Below, piece after piece: positions 25,001-40,000 of a stretch of DNA of 64,000 nucleotides. Every line of letters begins with the position of its first letter. The stretch's first letter is position 1. Origin of the DNA: Hepsetus odoe (Eukaryota > Chordata > Actinopteri > Characiformes > Hepsetidae); contig CM029367.1 of the NCBI GenBank assembly GCA_017165825.1, positions 10,803,183-10,867,182 of the forward strand. Direction: 5' to 3'. A program made the translations under genes and the position numbers. The notes beneath the pieces are model-generated. The model was not told the DNA's origin. It made no database searches and saw only the letters and a list, made by a program, of their open reading frames with translations.

Positions 25001-28000
25001 CTCAAGTATGTGCTGCTTGCACATTCTGCCTAGGCTTAAAAAGCAGAAGAAAGGGGAGAGGGCTTTGTGAGATTTTTCTTCAATAAAACAGTGAACACTC
25101 AAATGCTTCTAGAACGCCCTTTTTTCTGCTTGGTATGAACCATGGAAGAATGTAGTTTTAGCGGGATGATGATGGCCATAGTTTGCATTATAGGTGCTAA
25201 AAACGCTCCAGCGTGTCTCCTGCTCTTTTTCCAATTCCCTGCTTTTCTTCCCTCTCCACAGTTCCATGCAGTGGGAATCTTACAGAAAGGCGAGGCACCA
25301 TCCTTTCCCCTGGCTTCCCAGAGCCCTACGGTAACAGCCTGAACTGCGTGTGGAAAATCGCCGTCACCGAAGGAGCAGGCATCCAGGCAAGTACTCAACG
25401 GGTCCTTGCTGAAACCCGTCTGTAGCAGTAAAGCAATGGCTGAGTAACACGGCAGGATGGATCCTGCGCCGTTGCTGAATTACACCAGCTAATTTTAGAG
25501 CAGTGAAGAAGGTCCGGTGCAGATGGCGGCGCAGTAAATAGCAGGAGGATATTTAGATGCAGTTGCACAGAGGAAAGCTTTGGCAGGATCAAACTGCATT
25601 GGCTAAAAAGACCATACAGTATCACTGCATCACCTCACACAGATAAATAGCCAGGATGCTCTAAATCCAGTGTAATTCTGCCACAACAATGTTTTTGGAG
25701 CCATCATTTACAACCTTTAGTCCTCTACCACATTATGAAAAGAGTCTCACAAGACAGGGTAGCTCTGTCTTCAAAATCTAAAAGGCTAAATAGAAAAAAA
25801 AACTGTGGCAGAACAAAAAGGACCAAAAAATCTCTTGCATTAAATCTGTTGCAAAACAGTTGCATTAACAAGTGAAAGCCTTTAGCAATTCCTCAGTTTT
25901 TACTTTAGATCATTTGTAAGCGAATTGCCTTGTTGGTGCAAAAATAATATCTAATGCCTTTTGAATATTGTGTAGAATAAATGAAATAAATGGGAACATT
26001 GTTTTGTTGCAAAAGGCTTCAAGTGGCCTAAAGATACAAGGTGTTCAGATAAAGCATTTTCCACCACTCAGCCTTCCGCGCCAGTAAACTAATCTCCAGC
26101 CTGATCATCTCTAATCATCTGTACCTGTTTCTTCACTGCTTCATGCCTTAAGTTAGACAGCTTAGTTCTTTTTGAATGATTCGTGTTTGGTCTCTGTGGG
26201 GCTTAACGAACAAAAAGCAGTCCTCTGAAATGGAGCAGGTACAGGGGCTGAACTGAAAATGTGAGACAAAGACTTTGTCCTTTAGGAAGCTTGTAGAACT
26301 GTTCCTCAAAAATACATGAAAATTTCAAGAAAGCCTGGCCCTGAAAGCAAAATATGAAGAAATGGGATGGGAAAATGATATGTAGTTATCAGGTTATTGG
26401 TAATTATTGAGCAATTTCCCTTAGGATCAATAAAATTGCTCTTGTTCTTAATCTGATTTTAAGCAGTGCTGAAGGCTGCAGCAACCACACATCTTACAAT
26501 TCAGTAAGTTAAACTAATAAAAATAGTTTAAAACAGGACCTGTGCTACTTTTACTATGAAGTTGACTATGATTATTTTTATGACTTTTTTTTGTTCGTTT
26601 GTTTTGTTTTGTTCTTTCTTGCCGGCTTTCTTGCCGAAATGTTATTCCCCATTTTAAAAATATTAATTGCTCCTGCAATCAACATATCCCAAACTTGATG
26701 TGTGTCTGGATCTCAGCGAGCAGCTGTGGGTGTAACACAATCAGTTTTCACACCACGCACCAACAATCTGATTGGCCATTCAGCTTATTTGCATCAAATT
26801 TCATTTTCCCCAGTTTAAAACACTTTTCCTTATCTCTGCATTGCTTGGAGGACGTTTATTGTTATTATTATCAAGAATAAGATATTGAACAATGCTGCAT
26901 TCGGCTCTATCACTGCTTTATGAAGACGGTAATCCAGGATGGGTGCAAAAGGCCAGTTCTGTCAAGACGATGGGTCTTTAGGAAGATCGCTTGATGTCAT
27001 GCATAGTAACACCACCTTGTATGCTTCATTGCTCTGCTTCAGAACTACAAGATTGGTAAGTTTCATTAGCTCTGTCTGCAATCATAACTTCTATTTTTTC
27101 TTTCACCTGGTTGCCTCCCAGATCCAAGTCATGAGCTTTGCCACTGAGCACAACTGGGACTCCTTAGAGATCTATGACGGTGGCGACATGACTGCTCCGA
27201 AGCTAGGCAGCTTTTCTGGTACGTGAGTTCTTCATTAAGCACTTTTTAATGGCTTGTTCCTATAGTCAGTCCATTAGGCTGATGCCACTCTGGCAGCACA
27301 TGGTGACTGTGCTCATCTCCACGTTGTGTCATTCTTTCAAGCTCATTATTTTTTTATTTCACAATAAAAGCTTGCAGCCAGTCTCTTCCACTGGTTTTAT
27401 GCCCTTGAAATTGTGGAAGAAGGGAAGTTGGGAGTGGGCCAAGGCCGCCCCCTTGCCTTCCTCTACACAACAGATGAATGCTCTTGTTTAAAAGTTGGAC
27501 GAATAGCTGTATCAGTTCTAGATACCTTTTGGGATCCAGTTGGCGGCTCACATTGCTTTCTCTTCGTCCCAATTAATTACAGCAACAAGATTCCCAAGCA
27601 GCTCAATCGAAACAGCTGTGTGCGTTTAATTGAATGCCTGAATGTTATGACTGCTGCAAACAATGCCATTAGTACACGTGTCATTAATTTCATTATACAC
27701 CTACAGTGCTTCAGTGTTAACTGTCCATACAGAAGATGAAGGAAGGAATTCTTTGGAAAAACATGCATCATTGTTGAATTAGCATTTTTTTTTTTTTTTT
27801 TTTTTGGTAATGTATTTCTGTTCAAGCTTGAAAATTTGTATTTGTTTGTTTGTTTGTTTGTTTGTTTGCTGATACTGCTAATAATGATCATCTTTCTTTT
27901 TTAGATTATTTTAGAGCCACTCACATGTGCGTTAGGTAGTGGGTTCCAATGCTGTAAATGAGATATGCTAGAATTTATATATTGTCATGGAGGAAAGCAT

Positions 28001-31000
28001 TAAAACAAAGCAAACCATTCACAGCAGGAGTGAGACCCTCCTTCGAGGGAGGAGGCTTAATCTTTTTCTGCCGTTCCTCCCAGTGGAGAGATTTGTGGCC
28101 AGGCCTGCAGCAGCACTTTCAACAAGATTGTGCTGAACTTGGCCTCAGTGCTATGCTAGTGCACTCGCGAAAGGTCACTCCACTGGGGAGAACTGGCTGC
28201 TCCCAGCTACATTCAGCCTGGCAGGGTCTCACATTGACTCCAGCACAGCTTTCTATTCCCACAGCCCTAATTCTTCAAGCCAGCACATACACAAAACACC
28301 ACACCACCCACTAATCGCCCAGAATGCACCGAGAAGTTCATCTGACGTGGTCCTGTGATCGAGCAAGCTTATATCGGGATAATATCACTTCTCCTTGGTG
28401 CTGAAGATTCAGTTCACACTGTCCTGGAGGCATTTGTAGAGATAATGACAACATGACTTGGAAATCCAGACTCTGAGACATTAGACATGATGTTTGGTGG
28501 TCCGTTTAAAACGCACAAGCCCCTCGACGATGTCTGTTGGCTCAGCTTTTTCTCTTCTGTCTGCTTTCTCGTCACAATCGGCCGTTTCATTCTTCCTCTA
28601 GTCACAAATCCATTAGGATAATACCCTTAATTAAACTGTCAGATATGTTTTGTGTTCCTGTCTCCCCTTTCTTTTCATCATACTGGATTAATTGCAGCTC
28701 ATCACATCCCGGTTCAATTACAATTGTGCAAGGTTTTTTTTCCCCCCTCTTTTTGTTATCATTCAAAGATATTTATAATTACGTACCTCATCCGGACAGC
28801 TCGCTATGATACATTTAAGTATTGTGAGACAATATTTTAAGATACTTTTCTCTTCCAGGCAAGTCATACTTTTCAACCTTTGAAGAATGCAAGGCATGTG
28901 ATGATATAAATGCAATTCAATTTTCCCAATAAAACTGAAGAATCTATTTAAAGGAGTATTCCACCCAAAGTCTATTACATGAAAAGATGATACCTCACCA
29001 TGAAGATGGTTTAGAGGAATTCAGCCAATTTTTGCTGCAAAATGAGCTCTGAATGCATTAGCATGTCATGGGATTTTATACTTCCTCATCTATTTATTCC
29101 CCATCTATCTCATAACACTTATAGCATTACTATCCTCTCTTCATTCCATTATACTCAGAGCGTGTTTAACAACCAGGACTTTTATATGGAAATTTGGCCT
29201 GGATTGTTGGCCTTTAGTGACATTCACTTCCCTATCTCAAACTGCTGAGTCACCCAACTGCCAACTCCTTGCTATTTTATTTGCCACAGCAGATAATTAA
29301 CCTGGCTTGAAAAGCCATCAAACAGCTCTTCTGTTTTCTTATCGTTTTTTTTTTATTTTTCCTCTATCTATTTTTTTTCTTCTCATGTAACTAATAGGCC
29401 ACATGCAAAAAAATGATAAAAAATTACATTTACATTTGCGGCATTTAGCAGACACTCTTATCCAGAGCGACTTCCATGTCCTAATTACAGGGACAGTCCC
29501 CCTGGAGCAACTCAGGGTTAAGGGTCTTGCTCAGGGACCCAGTGGTGGTAGTGCCAAAGGTGGGATTCGAACTTGTGACCTCTTGATCCAGAGGTCCATA
29601 GACAAGTACCCACCACTACACCACCGCCACCTAAATTGTTCTTACATGACCCCCACAGCTCAAATTTTAAATCATGACTAGCAACTACCTGCGGTGTCCC
29701 CTGGTCACACAATGCTTCTTTTTTTCTGGAAGTTGGAATTATATATTTTAGGGAATTTGAATTATGTTTGTTTGAGGTTTTGATGTGTATTTATCCACTA
29801 GTGTTAGACCTGATATGAAGGTTGTCCCACATTAAGTAGCCAGTTACTTGTTTTTCATCTTTTTTCATCTTTTTTTCCTTCCTTTTGGTATTCTGTCAAC
29901 TATTTTCCACAGTTTATCTCCAATATTAGTCATGCTCAAGACCAGCAGCTAGTTAGGACTATCTCATCACACAATGCCCCTAACACTGGAAGGGTGAAGA
30001 CCTTCACACAGGCACATGAAGCATCACGACGTCTTTTCAGACGTAGATGTGACATCTTTAGAAACTCAGCACACGTTGAAGAAAATAACGAACCAGTAAT
30101 GTGACAACAGCAAATGTTTACTTTGTTGTGATGAGTGAAGGGCCAATTCTGCTCATCCAGAGTGAACAGCTATGCTTTCATGAGCTCCTGTTTGCTACCC
30201 AAACTGACCATGAGAAGGACTGAAGATAAATGTGGTTTGGGCCAAGTTTGGAACCCTTTTTTCAGTCGCAACTTGGATCTCAAGTTAGAATTTAGTGTTA
30301 CAGTTTTATTTTAGAATTAGCAATTTCACAAAAATAACCAATAATATTAATACCAAAGATTTATGTTGTGAGTGTATTAAATATATGAAAAATGTATCCA
30401 AGCTTATTCAAGCAAAACATTTTAATCACTCAACCAAAACTTTTAGCAACTATGTAAAGCTGTAAAACCATATGTAAGATAAACTCTGTGACTTCATACC
30501 CAATCTGACGTCTAGAATCCTAGCCTGTGATCGAACATCTAGGACTGAACCCACAATCTGCTCAGCTGAACAGCTGCTCATGTTTCAATAATTTTCAAGC
30601 TCAAAACACAACACTTGACCTTAAGATTCTGAGCAATTTTTTTCTGCTTTTCATACCATCTTCCTTTCAAACTTTAATATCATCACTTGCTTTATTCCCA
30701 TAGACTTGAATAAATATTTTAACACTTTTTTTACTTATATATTTCCAAAGCTGGAACGACCAAAGGTGTATAACATTTACTATACATCCATCCAGCTGAA
30801 CTTTCACTTCTTGCTGTAATAGCCTCCACGCTTCTTTTGAGAAAGATCTCAACTACATGCTTATACATTGCTGTGGTTAATTAATGACATTAATCCAAAA
30901 GAACATGATTGTGGATGATGAATTCTGGATTGCATGGCACTATAATGTAGTACATGAATTGAACTGAATTACATGTCAATTTATTGTACATAAATTAAGA

Positions 31001-34000
31001 AGGTTTTCTACTAGGAGTGTTAGCACCAACATCAGTCTTTTGGATTGATACAAATAAGTGCAACTCTGGTCATAGACTAGTAATGATAACTTTGCACATA
31101 ATCAAAGCTTTAATACAATATGATACAGGAATTATATCATCACGCAACAATAATATACAGTTAAAAAAATATTGTTTTAAAAATCCTGTTTTCTTAAAGC
31201 AGAAGTCTGTGGTGGAATCTAAATGCTCACCACATTACCCTTTCTTGTTAAAGTAGGGTTTAGTGACAAAAGTGGGGCTTAGCTCATCGTGATCAGTGTA
31301 AACTGGTCAAAATTCTCAAACAGTCTAAAGAAACCCACTTTCTTACTGAAAACATATTGTATTAATATAAAAGATAATTGCTTATCGCCTACAGGCATAT
31401 ACATATGAGCTTTTTCTAAGTGACCTTTTGTTTCAGACAGAAGGAAGTCAAGCAACTTGTGCTCACCGCTGAATCATGTACATACCCACTCAAAAACATG
31501 GTTTTACTTTTGATTCTACAAATATGTTAATTCTGTTGTTTGTTTGAGCATCTTCTCGGGAATATATCAAACATCAAGCATATTTTATCTTTCAAGGAAC
31601 TGGTAACAGTTTTTCATGCTTTTACCTCTTCTCATGTTGACTCTTGGAACTCTCTCTACCTGGGAATCTGTCATTCTAGCTCGTCATGCCTGCAGTTAGT
31701 CCAGAAAGCAGCTGCCAGGCTCCTTACCTAAACCAAGAAAAGAAAAAGCATCAATCCAGTTCTAGCATCCTTGAACTGGCTGCCCCCCGAATACAGAGTT
31801 GAATTTTAGATGTTATTATTTGTTTTTGAAGCTCTTCATGGCATGAAGCTAAGCAATATCTCTGAGCTTATCAGCCTCCATTCTACTTTGATGACTCACA
31901 TGTTTTTAGATGTTCCATGCATTCAGTTGAGATGTGACCAGACTCTCTCTGTGGCTGCTTCAAGACTTTTGAATGTTAAAATTTATATATTTAAGTCAAA
32001 TTTTCGAAACCTTTAAGAAACCTTTTTTTTTAAAGGCATCTAAAAGACATTGTATTGAGTGGTCTATTCTGTTTTGTTTTGTTCTGTCCTGCCTTCAACA
32101 GTTATGTTACCTCCTTTACTGCTCTATTAACCTGTTTCTATTTTAATGCTTCATTAATTAATTTGCTTTTTTCATTTACTATTAGTTTCTGCTTTTAATT
32201 TTATAATTATTCTGTTTTTATTTGGTTTACTGTACAGCACGTTGGTTTAAACTGTGTTTTCTTTCTTTTAAATGTGCTTTAGAAAATAATGTGACTCATA
32301 TTTTGTATAATTTTGCTGTTTGACTATATTATAATTTGTTCGACTTTTTTTTTATGTATTTTTTAGGGGTTTTTTTGGGGCCAAATCTCTGATAGGAAGT
32401 TTCTGAATGAAGTACACGTTGACTTGTTCTAGATCTGTTCTCTTCACGTTTTTAAATCACCTCTTCCTCCTATAGAAACTGATACTCCTTGAGTCATGCC
32501 CATTTCCAACCACTAACTATGGCACATCACATGGTGCTACCATGACTGGCAGTGTGTCACAAACAAATCATGGATCAGCTTAACATGTCTTGTAGGAAAA
32601 CACTGTTTGCCAGCAATATTGTTTTAGCTAGTATCACACTAAGTGAGGTTTGTTTTAGTAGGACCATGAATAACTGTAGCATCACGTAGAATCAAACTTG
32701 AGATAAAGCTCTTCTAACTTTTTAGGTTGAAGTACGACATTAGTGATCAGTTCAACTCTTGTCCCCCATACCCCAATGCAAAAACTACAAAACATGAATC
32801 CAGTGTCTAACTGCTGACCCAAAGTGCAACAGTATTTCAGATTGATCTCAACCTGACACACCTTTCCTATTGACTTTTATTAATTCAAAAACATCTTTTC
32901 CTTCCTTACTTTCCTGCACCTTTCCACTGATGTCCAGTTCTTAAAATGTTGAAGTACTAACCCAGAACATTTGGACATACTGAGAGCACTCTGAGAGCAA
33001 CAAACTCTGCTTTACTTTCTTTCTTTACTTTTTTATCATCTCATTGAAAGCCACTGGTTTCAAACTATACCCAAAAAACTTACAGAAACAGTGTTTTGAT
33101 CCAAAGGATGTTTTCATTTCTGATAGCATAATGTATTTTTTATTCATTTTAGGAAGTTAAAATTAGTTTACAGACTTGAATTCCTAGTGGTATCTAAACT
33201 TTTGTGATGATGAATCCCCAATTAAATTGCAACTTTTTAATCAAACTCTGTTTTTCTCTCCACAAATCTGCTACTCCTACCTCTGTTTATATGCCAAGCC
33301 ATTTGGCGAGGCATACAATTACAGCATGATTGACAAGCGCAACACAACCATGCTGTTTATTGTTTCTTTAAGGTCTTCTTTAAGGAAATAAATGAGCACA
33401 CCCTTTCTTTACAAAGATGATCACACCATAAATTTACCATAGTGCTTAGAGGAACTGTTTACATTGGCACATATAAGAAGAAACACTCCTCATCCTTCTC
33501 ATTAAGGACCATCCACTTTAAAGCTGTTCATCACTAATAGAGATATTTCCTTATAGGTATTTCCTTCTCACAACAATTGCTACTGGCATCTAATGTATTG
33601 TGGTGGTCTAAATGTACCATATTCAATCCAGCAAAATCTATTTAGGCTCATCGCATGCTCATCTGACAGGCCTTAGAAATGCGGCAGATTGCCGTCTAGC
33701 TAATGGAAATGAAGGAGTGCTGAATAGCTGGACACTGGACGAGCTCTATGGGGCTGTCAAACCTCATCCAGGAATTATTAGTCAAGTCATTCAAGCGCAA
33801 AGGAGCATTTTTCAGGCTTCAGTCATCAGCGTAATGCACTGGGACTAATACATGCCTACTACTGACTAGAACAGCATGACTCATGCCGTCACAAGCTTTG
33901 AATACTACGAAATGGGCTACATGTCACATGGGCATAGCTTACCCTTAGCAGCTTATTTTGACACAGGATTCAATCAAACACTGACAGGCCGCTTTGTTAT

Positions 34001-37000
34001 GCACACTTGTGTCTACACTCAGGGCCAGGCCATCAAATGAGCGCAATGTTAGTGCAGAAAGAACTGCATTGTTGCTATAATCTGCACTCACATTGCACCT
34101 GAATTTAAGTGTTCTGCATTTAATGGTACAGCTTATCTGATGAACTCTAGGCAGCCCTGCCCACTAACAGAGATGTTATTCAAGCTAATGTAGCTTAAGA
34201 ATTTGAATGGCAAAAATAAAAGTAACAAAGAGATAGCAATGTTTAAGGACTCACCGAATGGTTTTAAATAAATGTGTGTAAAACAGATTAGTCCTGATCA
34301 TTCATGTGGAAGTTAGAGTAGGAAACATAAACATAAGGTAAGAAAAAACAGCCTATTTAATTCTAAGAGATAAATAGAGGAGAGAACATGGTCATGTAAA
34401 ATGAATAATGTCTGTTTTTGGTACAAAATGGACCTGAGGGGAAAGAAATAAAATTAAAAAAATGTAGGATATGGAGCCTTTAGTAAATTAAGTTCCGTCT
34501 CCAGGGGTACAATTGTATTCTGACTCAAAAATTAAAGAAACAATCCATGTGAAACGTTTACAAAAATTGTGTCGTGAATATATGTCCATGGCTTGTGCTG
34601 CCTTCTGGCTACTGTGTCTGGTGTTGTTGTTACAGCAAGTCTCTCAGAAACATGTCTTTAGGGATGTTAATGCAAATTAGCACCTGCTTTTAAAAGACAG
34701 GGAAAATTCAACCTAAAGGTCCACCAAAAGTTGCTCAAGTAGTAAATCAAGCTCAGTTTGTAGTCTGTGTATGTTATATCTCCTGCCTTTTTTTTGCATT
34801 TTGCCCAGCACTCTCAATTCCCACTTGTGGGTATGGTGTTACAGTTACAGACTAAGGACAATCTGATTCTCTGCATCATTTGCTAGTATTGTATAGTCGG
34901 CGAGCCATGAGACATGGTAGTGGCATGCTTGTTAAGGGAAAGGTTACTGCTAGTACAAGTACAAACATTATACAGAGAAGACAGGAAGAAAAAGAAGTAA
35001 CTATGTTTAAACAGGTACAGACAGCAGTGTGTGCCCTTTATCAAATTTGTAAATGATTTTCTATGATCAACTCTACCAGGGTGGTGGTGGCCTAGGGGTT
35101 AGGGACTTGGCCCTGTAATCGAAAGGTTGTGGGTTTGAATCCCAGACCAGAAAGTTATTTGGCGGTATTCTTTAGCAAGGTAGCATCCCCAACACTGCTC
35201 CCTGGATGCTGAATATAGCTGCTCCCTGCTGCATATGTGAGTAGGGGTTACATGCAAAGAAGCAGTTTGCATCTCACTTTGCACATAACTCAAAATATGC
35301 TTCATAAACTATGCTGGACTGAGATAAGGGTGCCAATCAGAACCTGATCACTGATTGTGTAGCAAATTGTGTGCAGAGAAACTGATGGACTACAGTCTGT
35401 AACTGTAAACTAAAACAAGTGGAGCACTGGGAGAAGATCCATTTTAGGTCTGCTTAATTACGTGGACAGTATAAACCAGGCCTACAAATCAATTTGCATC
35501 GTTTTGCTGTTTTGATGTGTTAGCTATCAAAATTCCACACTCACCTTAATACGCAAGTTCTATGGTGTGAACATGTTAAAGTACAAAATTCTCTCATCTC
35601 TTTCATTGTAATGTAAACACATACTTTACTGCAGTGTTCTACTGTGACGTTTTACTGCTGACCAACTGCCATGAACCAATTATACCTCATATGCTCTGTG
35701 TATAGGTAGTTGGTAGTTTGTATATATTATTCAGTTTGTATGCTATATAGATGGTAAAACCCCATAGAGCTACTGCATAGGCTAGTTCATTGTTACAAGC
35801 CAACAAATATTAAGGTCAACTATCAGTGAAAGAAAAACGATGATATAAGAACAAACTACATTTTGGGCACTTTTGTTTCCTAACAGCACCCTTCAAAGTG
35901 GTTCTGTTACTGAAAAACAGGTTAAAAAGCATGTAAAACAGAGCTACTCTTTGGTAATATCTGAATCTATTTTGTGAAAAATCACCCCTTATACCACTCT
36001 CAGCATGAAAATGTAACGCTATATAGACAGCTGTGTGTATTTTCAGGGTGGAAGGATTAATAGTCTTGCTGGTGAGGAACGCAAATAAAGTACATTTTTT
36101 GTCCTCATAACTGAGTGGTAATGAGGGACTCTTAGCTAGCTATCACCCGCTAGATAACATTAGTAAACTATTGTTAGCTAACAGTAAAGTTAACTTTGGC
36201 TGGGTCCCAAACTGCATACCAATGTAGTAAATTGATTGTAAAAATAATATGCAACCATTGGACATCCACTCAGTAATGTAATATAAAAGGTTATGGTTTG
36301 GGACACCTATCTTTTCCACATTCCTTTTTCATCAATGCACTTGTGTTGGCCCATGGATACGAATCTAATCGATATTATATTTAACCTTTTTTTTTTATTT
36401 TTGATTAAATGTTCATGGCAAAGAACTACTAGTTGCAATGCTTTCATTAGCTCTTCAGAGAAGGACATTTAATAACCGCTTTAAAAACAAGATAAAGTGA
36501 TCCATTTTGTTAAAACACATCCTGCACCAAGTTCACATTCTCCATGCGCAACACTAAGATCATTTCTGTGTTCTATTACGTTCACATTTTTGAATGGTGA
36601 AGCCCTTTACATGGAAAATGGAGGAGCACAAAATTGCTGCACTGTGAAAACCATGCACAATCTTTAGTTTTCATTTTATCTTTACAGTTCACCCTGGGTA
36701 CAGTACACCAGATATTCCACGTTTGAAATACACCTAACTCCCAATAGAACAGTAAATAAGAGGGAAACAAACAAAGAAAGGGAAGCCTTTGGGGAGACTA
36801 TGTTTTTTTGGGTTTTTTTTGTTTTTGTTTTGGTTTGTTTTTTTTTGTTTGTTTTTTTTTATAAAGATTAATAATTACTCATGTTCCAGCTAATATAGGA
36901 ATGAAGAAGTCTGAATTACAGCTTTCATTAGAAGAAAGGTTGCCAGGCAATATAATAAGTGATGGTATTTGCACTACACATGCACTACCTTATTATATAA

Positions 37001-40000
37001 TGCCACAGGCATGCAAATCTTCATGTGTGGTGCATTTAGAATCAAACCTGACACACAGACAGCATCACAAAAATGAGGATGTTTATCACAGCACAGAAAA
37101 ATGTACAATTGTTGCTATTTCAGGGCAGTGTCATCGTGACTGCTGCATGCTAATGAGCTTTGAAAGAACTGTCAATCACTTCATGTTCTGAATGCATACA
37201 TTGGCAGTGGGCTGTAGAGTATAGCTGTGTCACTCATAACAGTATTAAGCAGACCACTCAAAGCAGAACCCTCCTGTGTTTCTATTGAGTAGGATGATGA
37301 TTGATTCCCCCAGAGACATAAGATGAAAGTTCTTTCTTAGCAGATTGGGAGCAAGAAGGCTGATGACAAGCTTCAATTATGAGAGTCTGTCAAAAAAAAT
37401 GTCTTTTTTGTTCCCCCTCAGTCTCTTTTTACTTGTCTTTCAAATCATTTGGATGACCTCCAAACAGTGCTCGCCTTTCACGAGCGGGACCGATTTCTGT
37501 GACATGATTAACAGTTGCTCACCTCCTCCTGAACCGCTGTCATTCTATAAGCGCTCAGCTAATTTGGCCGACCTCGGGATGAAGGCACTTCAGAATTTTT
37601 TACTTTTCTTTTCTTACCGAGACACCTTTCTCATACTGTATTCCAGGTACGACAGCACCAGCCTTGTTAAACAGCACCTCCAACCAACTCTACCTTCACT
37701 TCCACACCGATATCAGCGTCGTTGCTGCTGGATTTCACCTTGAGTACAAAAGTAAGTACAAAGGCCAGTGCACCTTGAGTTCAGCACAGGAGGCTTCTCT
37801 TTTCTGTGTTAATAGTTGAAACACACAAACACACACAACAACATAAAGGCGAGTGTATTCATCATGCATGCATTTCTTTCCACACAGAGTTGCACACACA
37901 CACACGGTTGCTTCTCAGTACAACACAGTGTGCTTTTTCTTTTTCCAAAAATTGCATATGTATTTTCACAGTACAGAAAAATCTATATGCAAAATAATAA
38001 TAGTAATAATCTTCATCACCATCTGCAATGTAAGTTCATCTAAGAGTGTTAGTGATTAACGGTTTAGTATGAAAGTACTGTGCAATACATTTTCCCTTTT
38101 TTGTTATAGCTCAAAATATCTATTTTTAGCTTTGCATTTTCACAATTAGTCTATGACCTCCATTAAAGCTAATGATATTATTGGAATGGATGAAAGTCAT
38201 TTTCCAGAGATACACATTTAAAGGTGTGTGATGCGGCATGGGGATGTATGCGGATAGGAATGAAAATATCCTTTGTATTCTGAAATGAAGTCCTGGCCTG
38301 TGGCCTGAGCTTGAATAGCATCAGGGCTTTTCAGTCTCTGTAAATGTGCACAAGTGTGTGAATGTGGCATGCAGCCTTTTGTCCACTTGGCCCTGATGTA
38401 CACCACCTCACCTAATTCACTACCCATAGCTGCCCATTTGTCTATTTCTATCCTAAGTCCACTCACCTGGACAGGGCAATTTGTCTGCCTCTCTGCCTGC
38501 ATCTATTTAGAAAGCTGGTCAGTGGCTAGTGGCTGAAGCAGCATAGCGCAGAGTGATGCCCACGTCCAAAAAGCATTAAGCACTTCCCTTATCTTAATGC
38601 CTGCCATTGTGCCCATCAGGTTGCTCTAAAAATACCGCAGGAATCTTTCACTCCTCTGCCTCCGTGCACTAAATCACCATAAATAAGTGAACTCTAAAGT
38701 CGTCCTAGAGTTATGGCACACTCTGTCAAGGGAGAGTCCAATTAGACTCCCTGAACTGGAGGTGTAATGGCCCATGCTGGTACAATAATAACAATCAGCT
38801 CTGATTTGATACCAACTCAGTTGAGCAGCCGAACACAGGATAAAATGTCAAGCCTGAATTACTGTCCACATCGTCCAGTTATTATTATGTTATAGGCACA
38901 GCATATTATGTGTAGCGCTAAAAGTTTTTTTTTTGTTTTTTTCTTTACTTAGCCAGCCAATGGTTAATCTTATTTCCAATATTGTTTTGGTAAAAATATA
39001 TAGGTGAATAAACATTAGAAGGGATTTCTGTGTTTTGAGACCTCACTCTCCCTTTCTGTGTTTTGTGTTGTGTAACCAGCTGTGGGTCTGACCACCTGCC
39101 CAGAGCCCATGGTGCCAGCCAATGGAATTAAGAGTGGAGATCGGTACATGGTGAATGAAGTGGTGTCGTTCAGCTGTGAGCCGGGATACGTGCTTCAGGT
39201 AAGTCCCTGGTATACACGCTCACATGCATACGACTGTAAAAATGTCTTCTGAAAATCTTAAACATTTTATATGATGTGTCTGGACAGTCCGTGTGTTTTT
39301 GCTTGCATGAAAGCATTAGTGCGAATGCAAATTAGCATTAACGCTCTGAATATCCAGCTTTCAGAAAGGTGTTTGATGTCTTGTGAGATGAGTGAGACAG
39401 GTTTGCTTCATTTTCTCTCCATCATGTTCAATTCCACCACCAGCACAATTGAACTTAAAGTGGAATGTCAGCAATATTCCCAAATTGTTTCATCATTTGA
39501 TGGCTGAAATGTAAAGAAGGTAATCCAGATGGGTTTAATGCGAGTCAGATTTCTTTCCAGAAGAGGTAACGGGGCCAAGCGGTTTGATATCATTTGTACA
39601 AATATACCCATTTTATTTATGATCCTCTTGATTAGTTACATTTTTAGTGTCTATGCTGGTAAAAGCAGATTTATTAGTAAGACATATTGTGTTAATGTGC
39701 CCTCTGCCATGAATAGATTTAAAAAATACATATAGTGCCAAAGATTTTTCTCAAAATATTTGTCCAACATTATTTTGAATAATCTCAGCCATCGGGTAAC
39801 ATATTGGTACCAGTTTCCTCCAATAACTTCCTGTGTGTTAAACGTTAAACACTTTGGGCCTCTGGTCAAGCAGCACTGTTAGCAATTTTGGCTTGGTTTC
39901 TTTCTCCATGTTGAAGTTCGTGTCATTTGACTGTGACAGTGTAATGCCCCAACGAGTGGTTTGGAAATGGTTCAACAGTGATAAAAAGACATGAAAACAC

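Larger units (their letters stand above)
27219..37646 (+). other. csmd2: csmd2 intron between exons 6 and 7 (10.4 kb)
   Basis: It holds a GTTT run near 27836-27869, a SINE at 29424-29632, a LINE-2-like relic at 31540-32305 and a SINE at 35079-35330. T-rich stretches occur at 27783-27805 and 36805-36860. Open frames such as 36901-37191 show no domain. No exon was recognised. Confidence 0.85.

Noticed and set aside
29424..29632. tRNA-like A and B boxes, considered as a tRNA gene.
   Set aside because: They belong to the head of a SINE; the surrounding sequence matches the other SINE copies and no full cloverleaf with an acceptor stem was seen.
36901..37191. 96-residue frame with several cysteines, considered as a missed exon.
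   Set aside because: It lacks a suitable acceptor and donor in phase, and exons 6 and 7 join perfectly without it.
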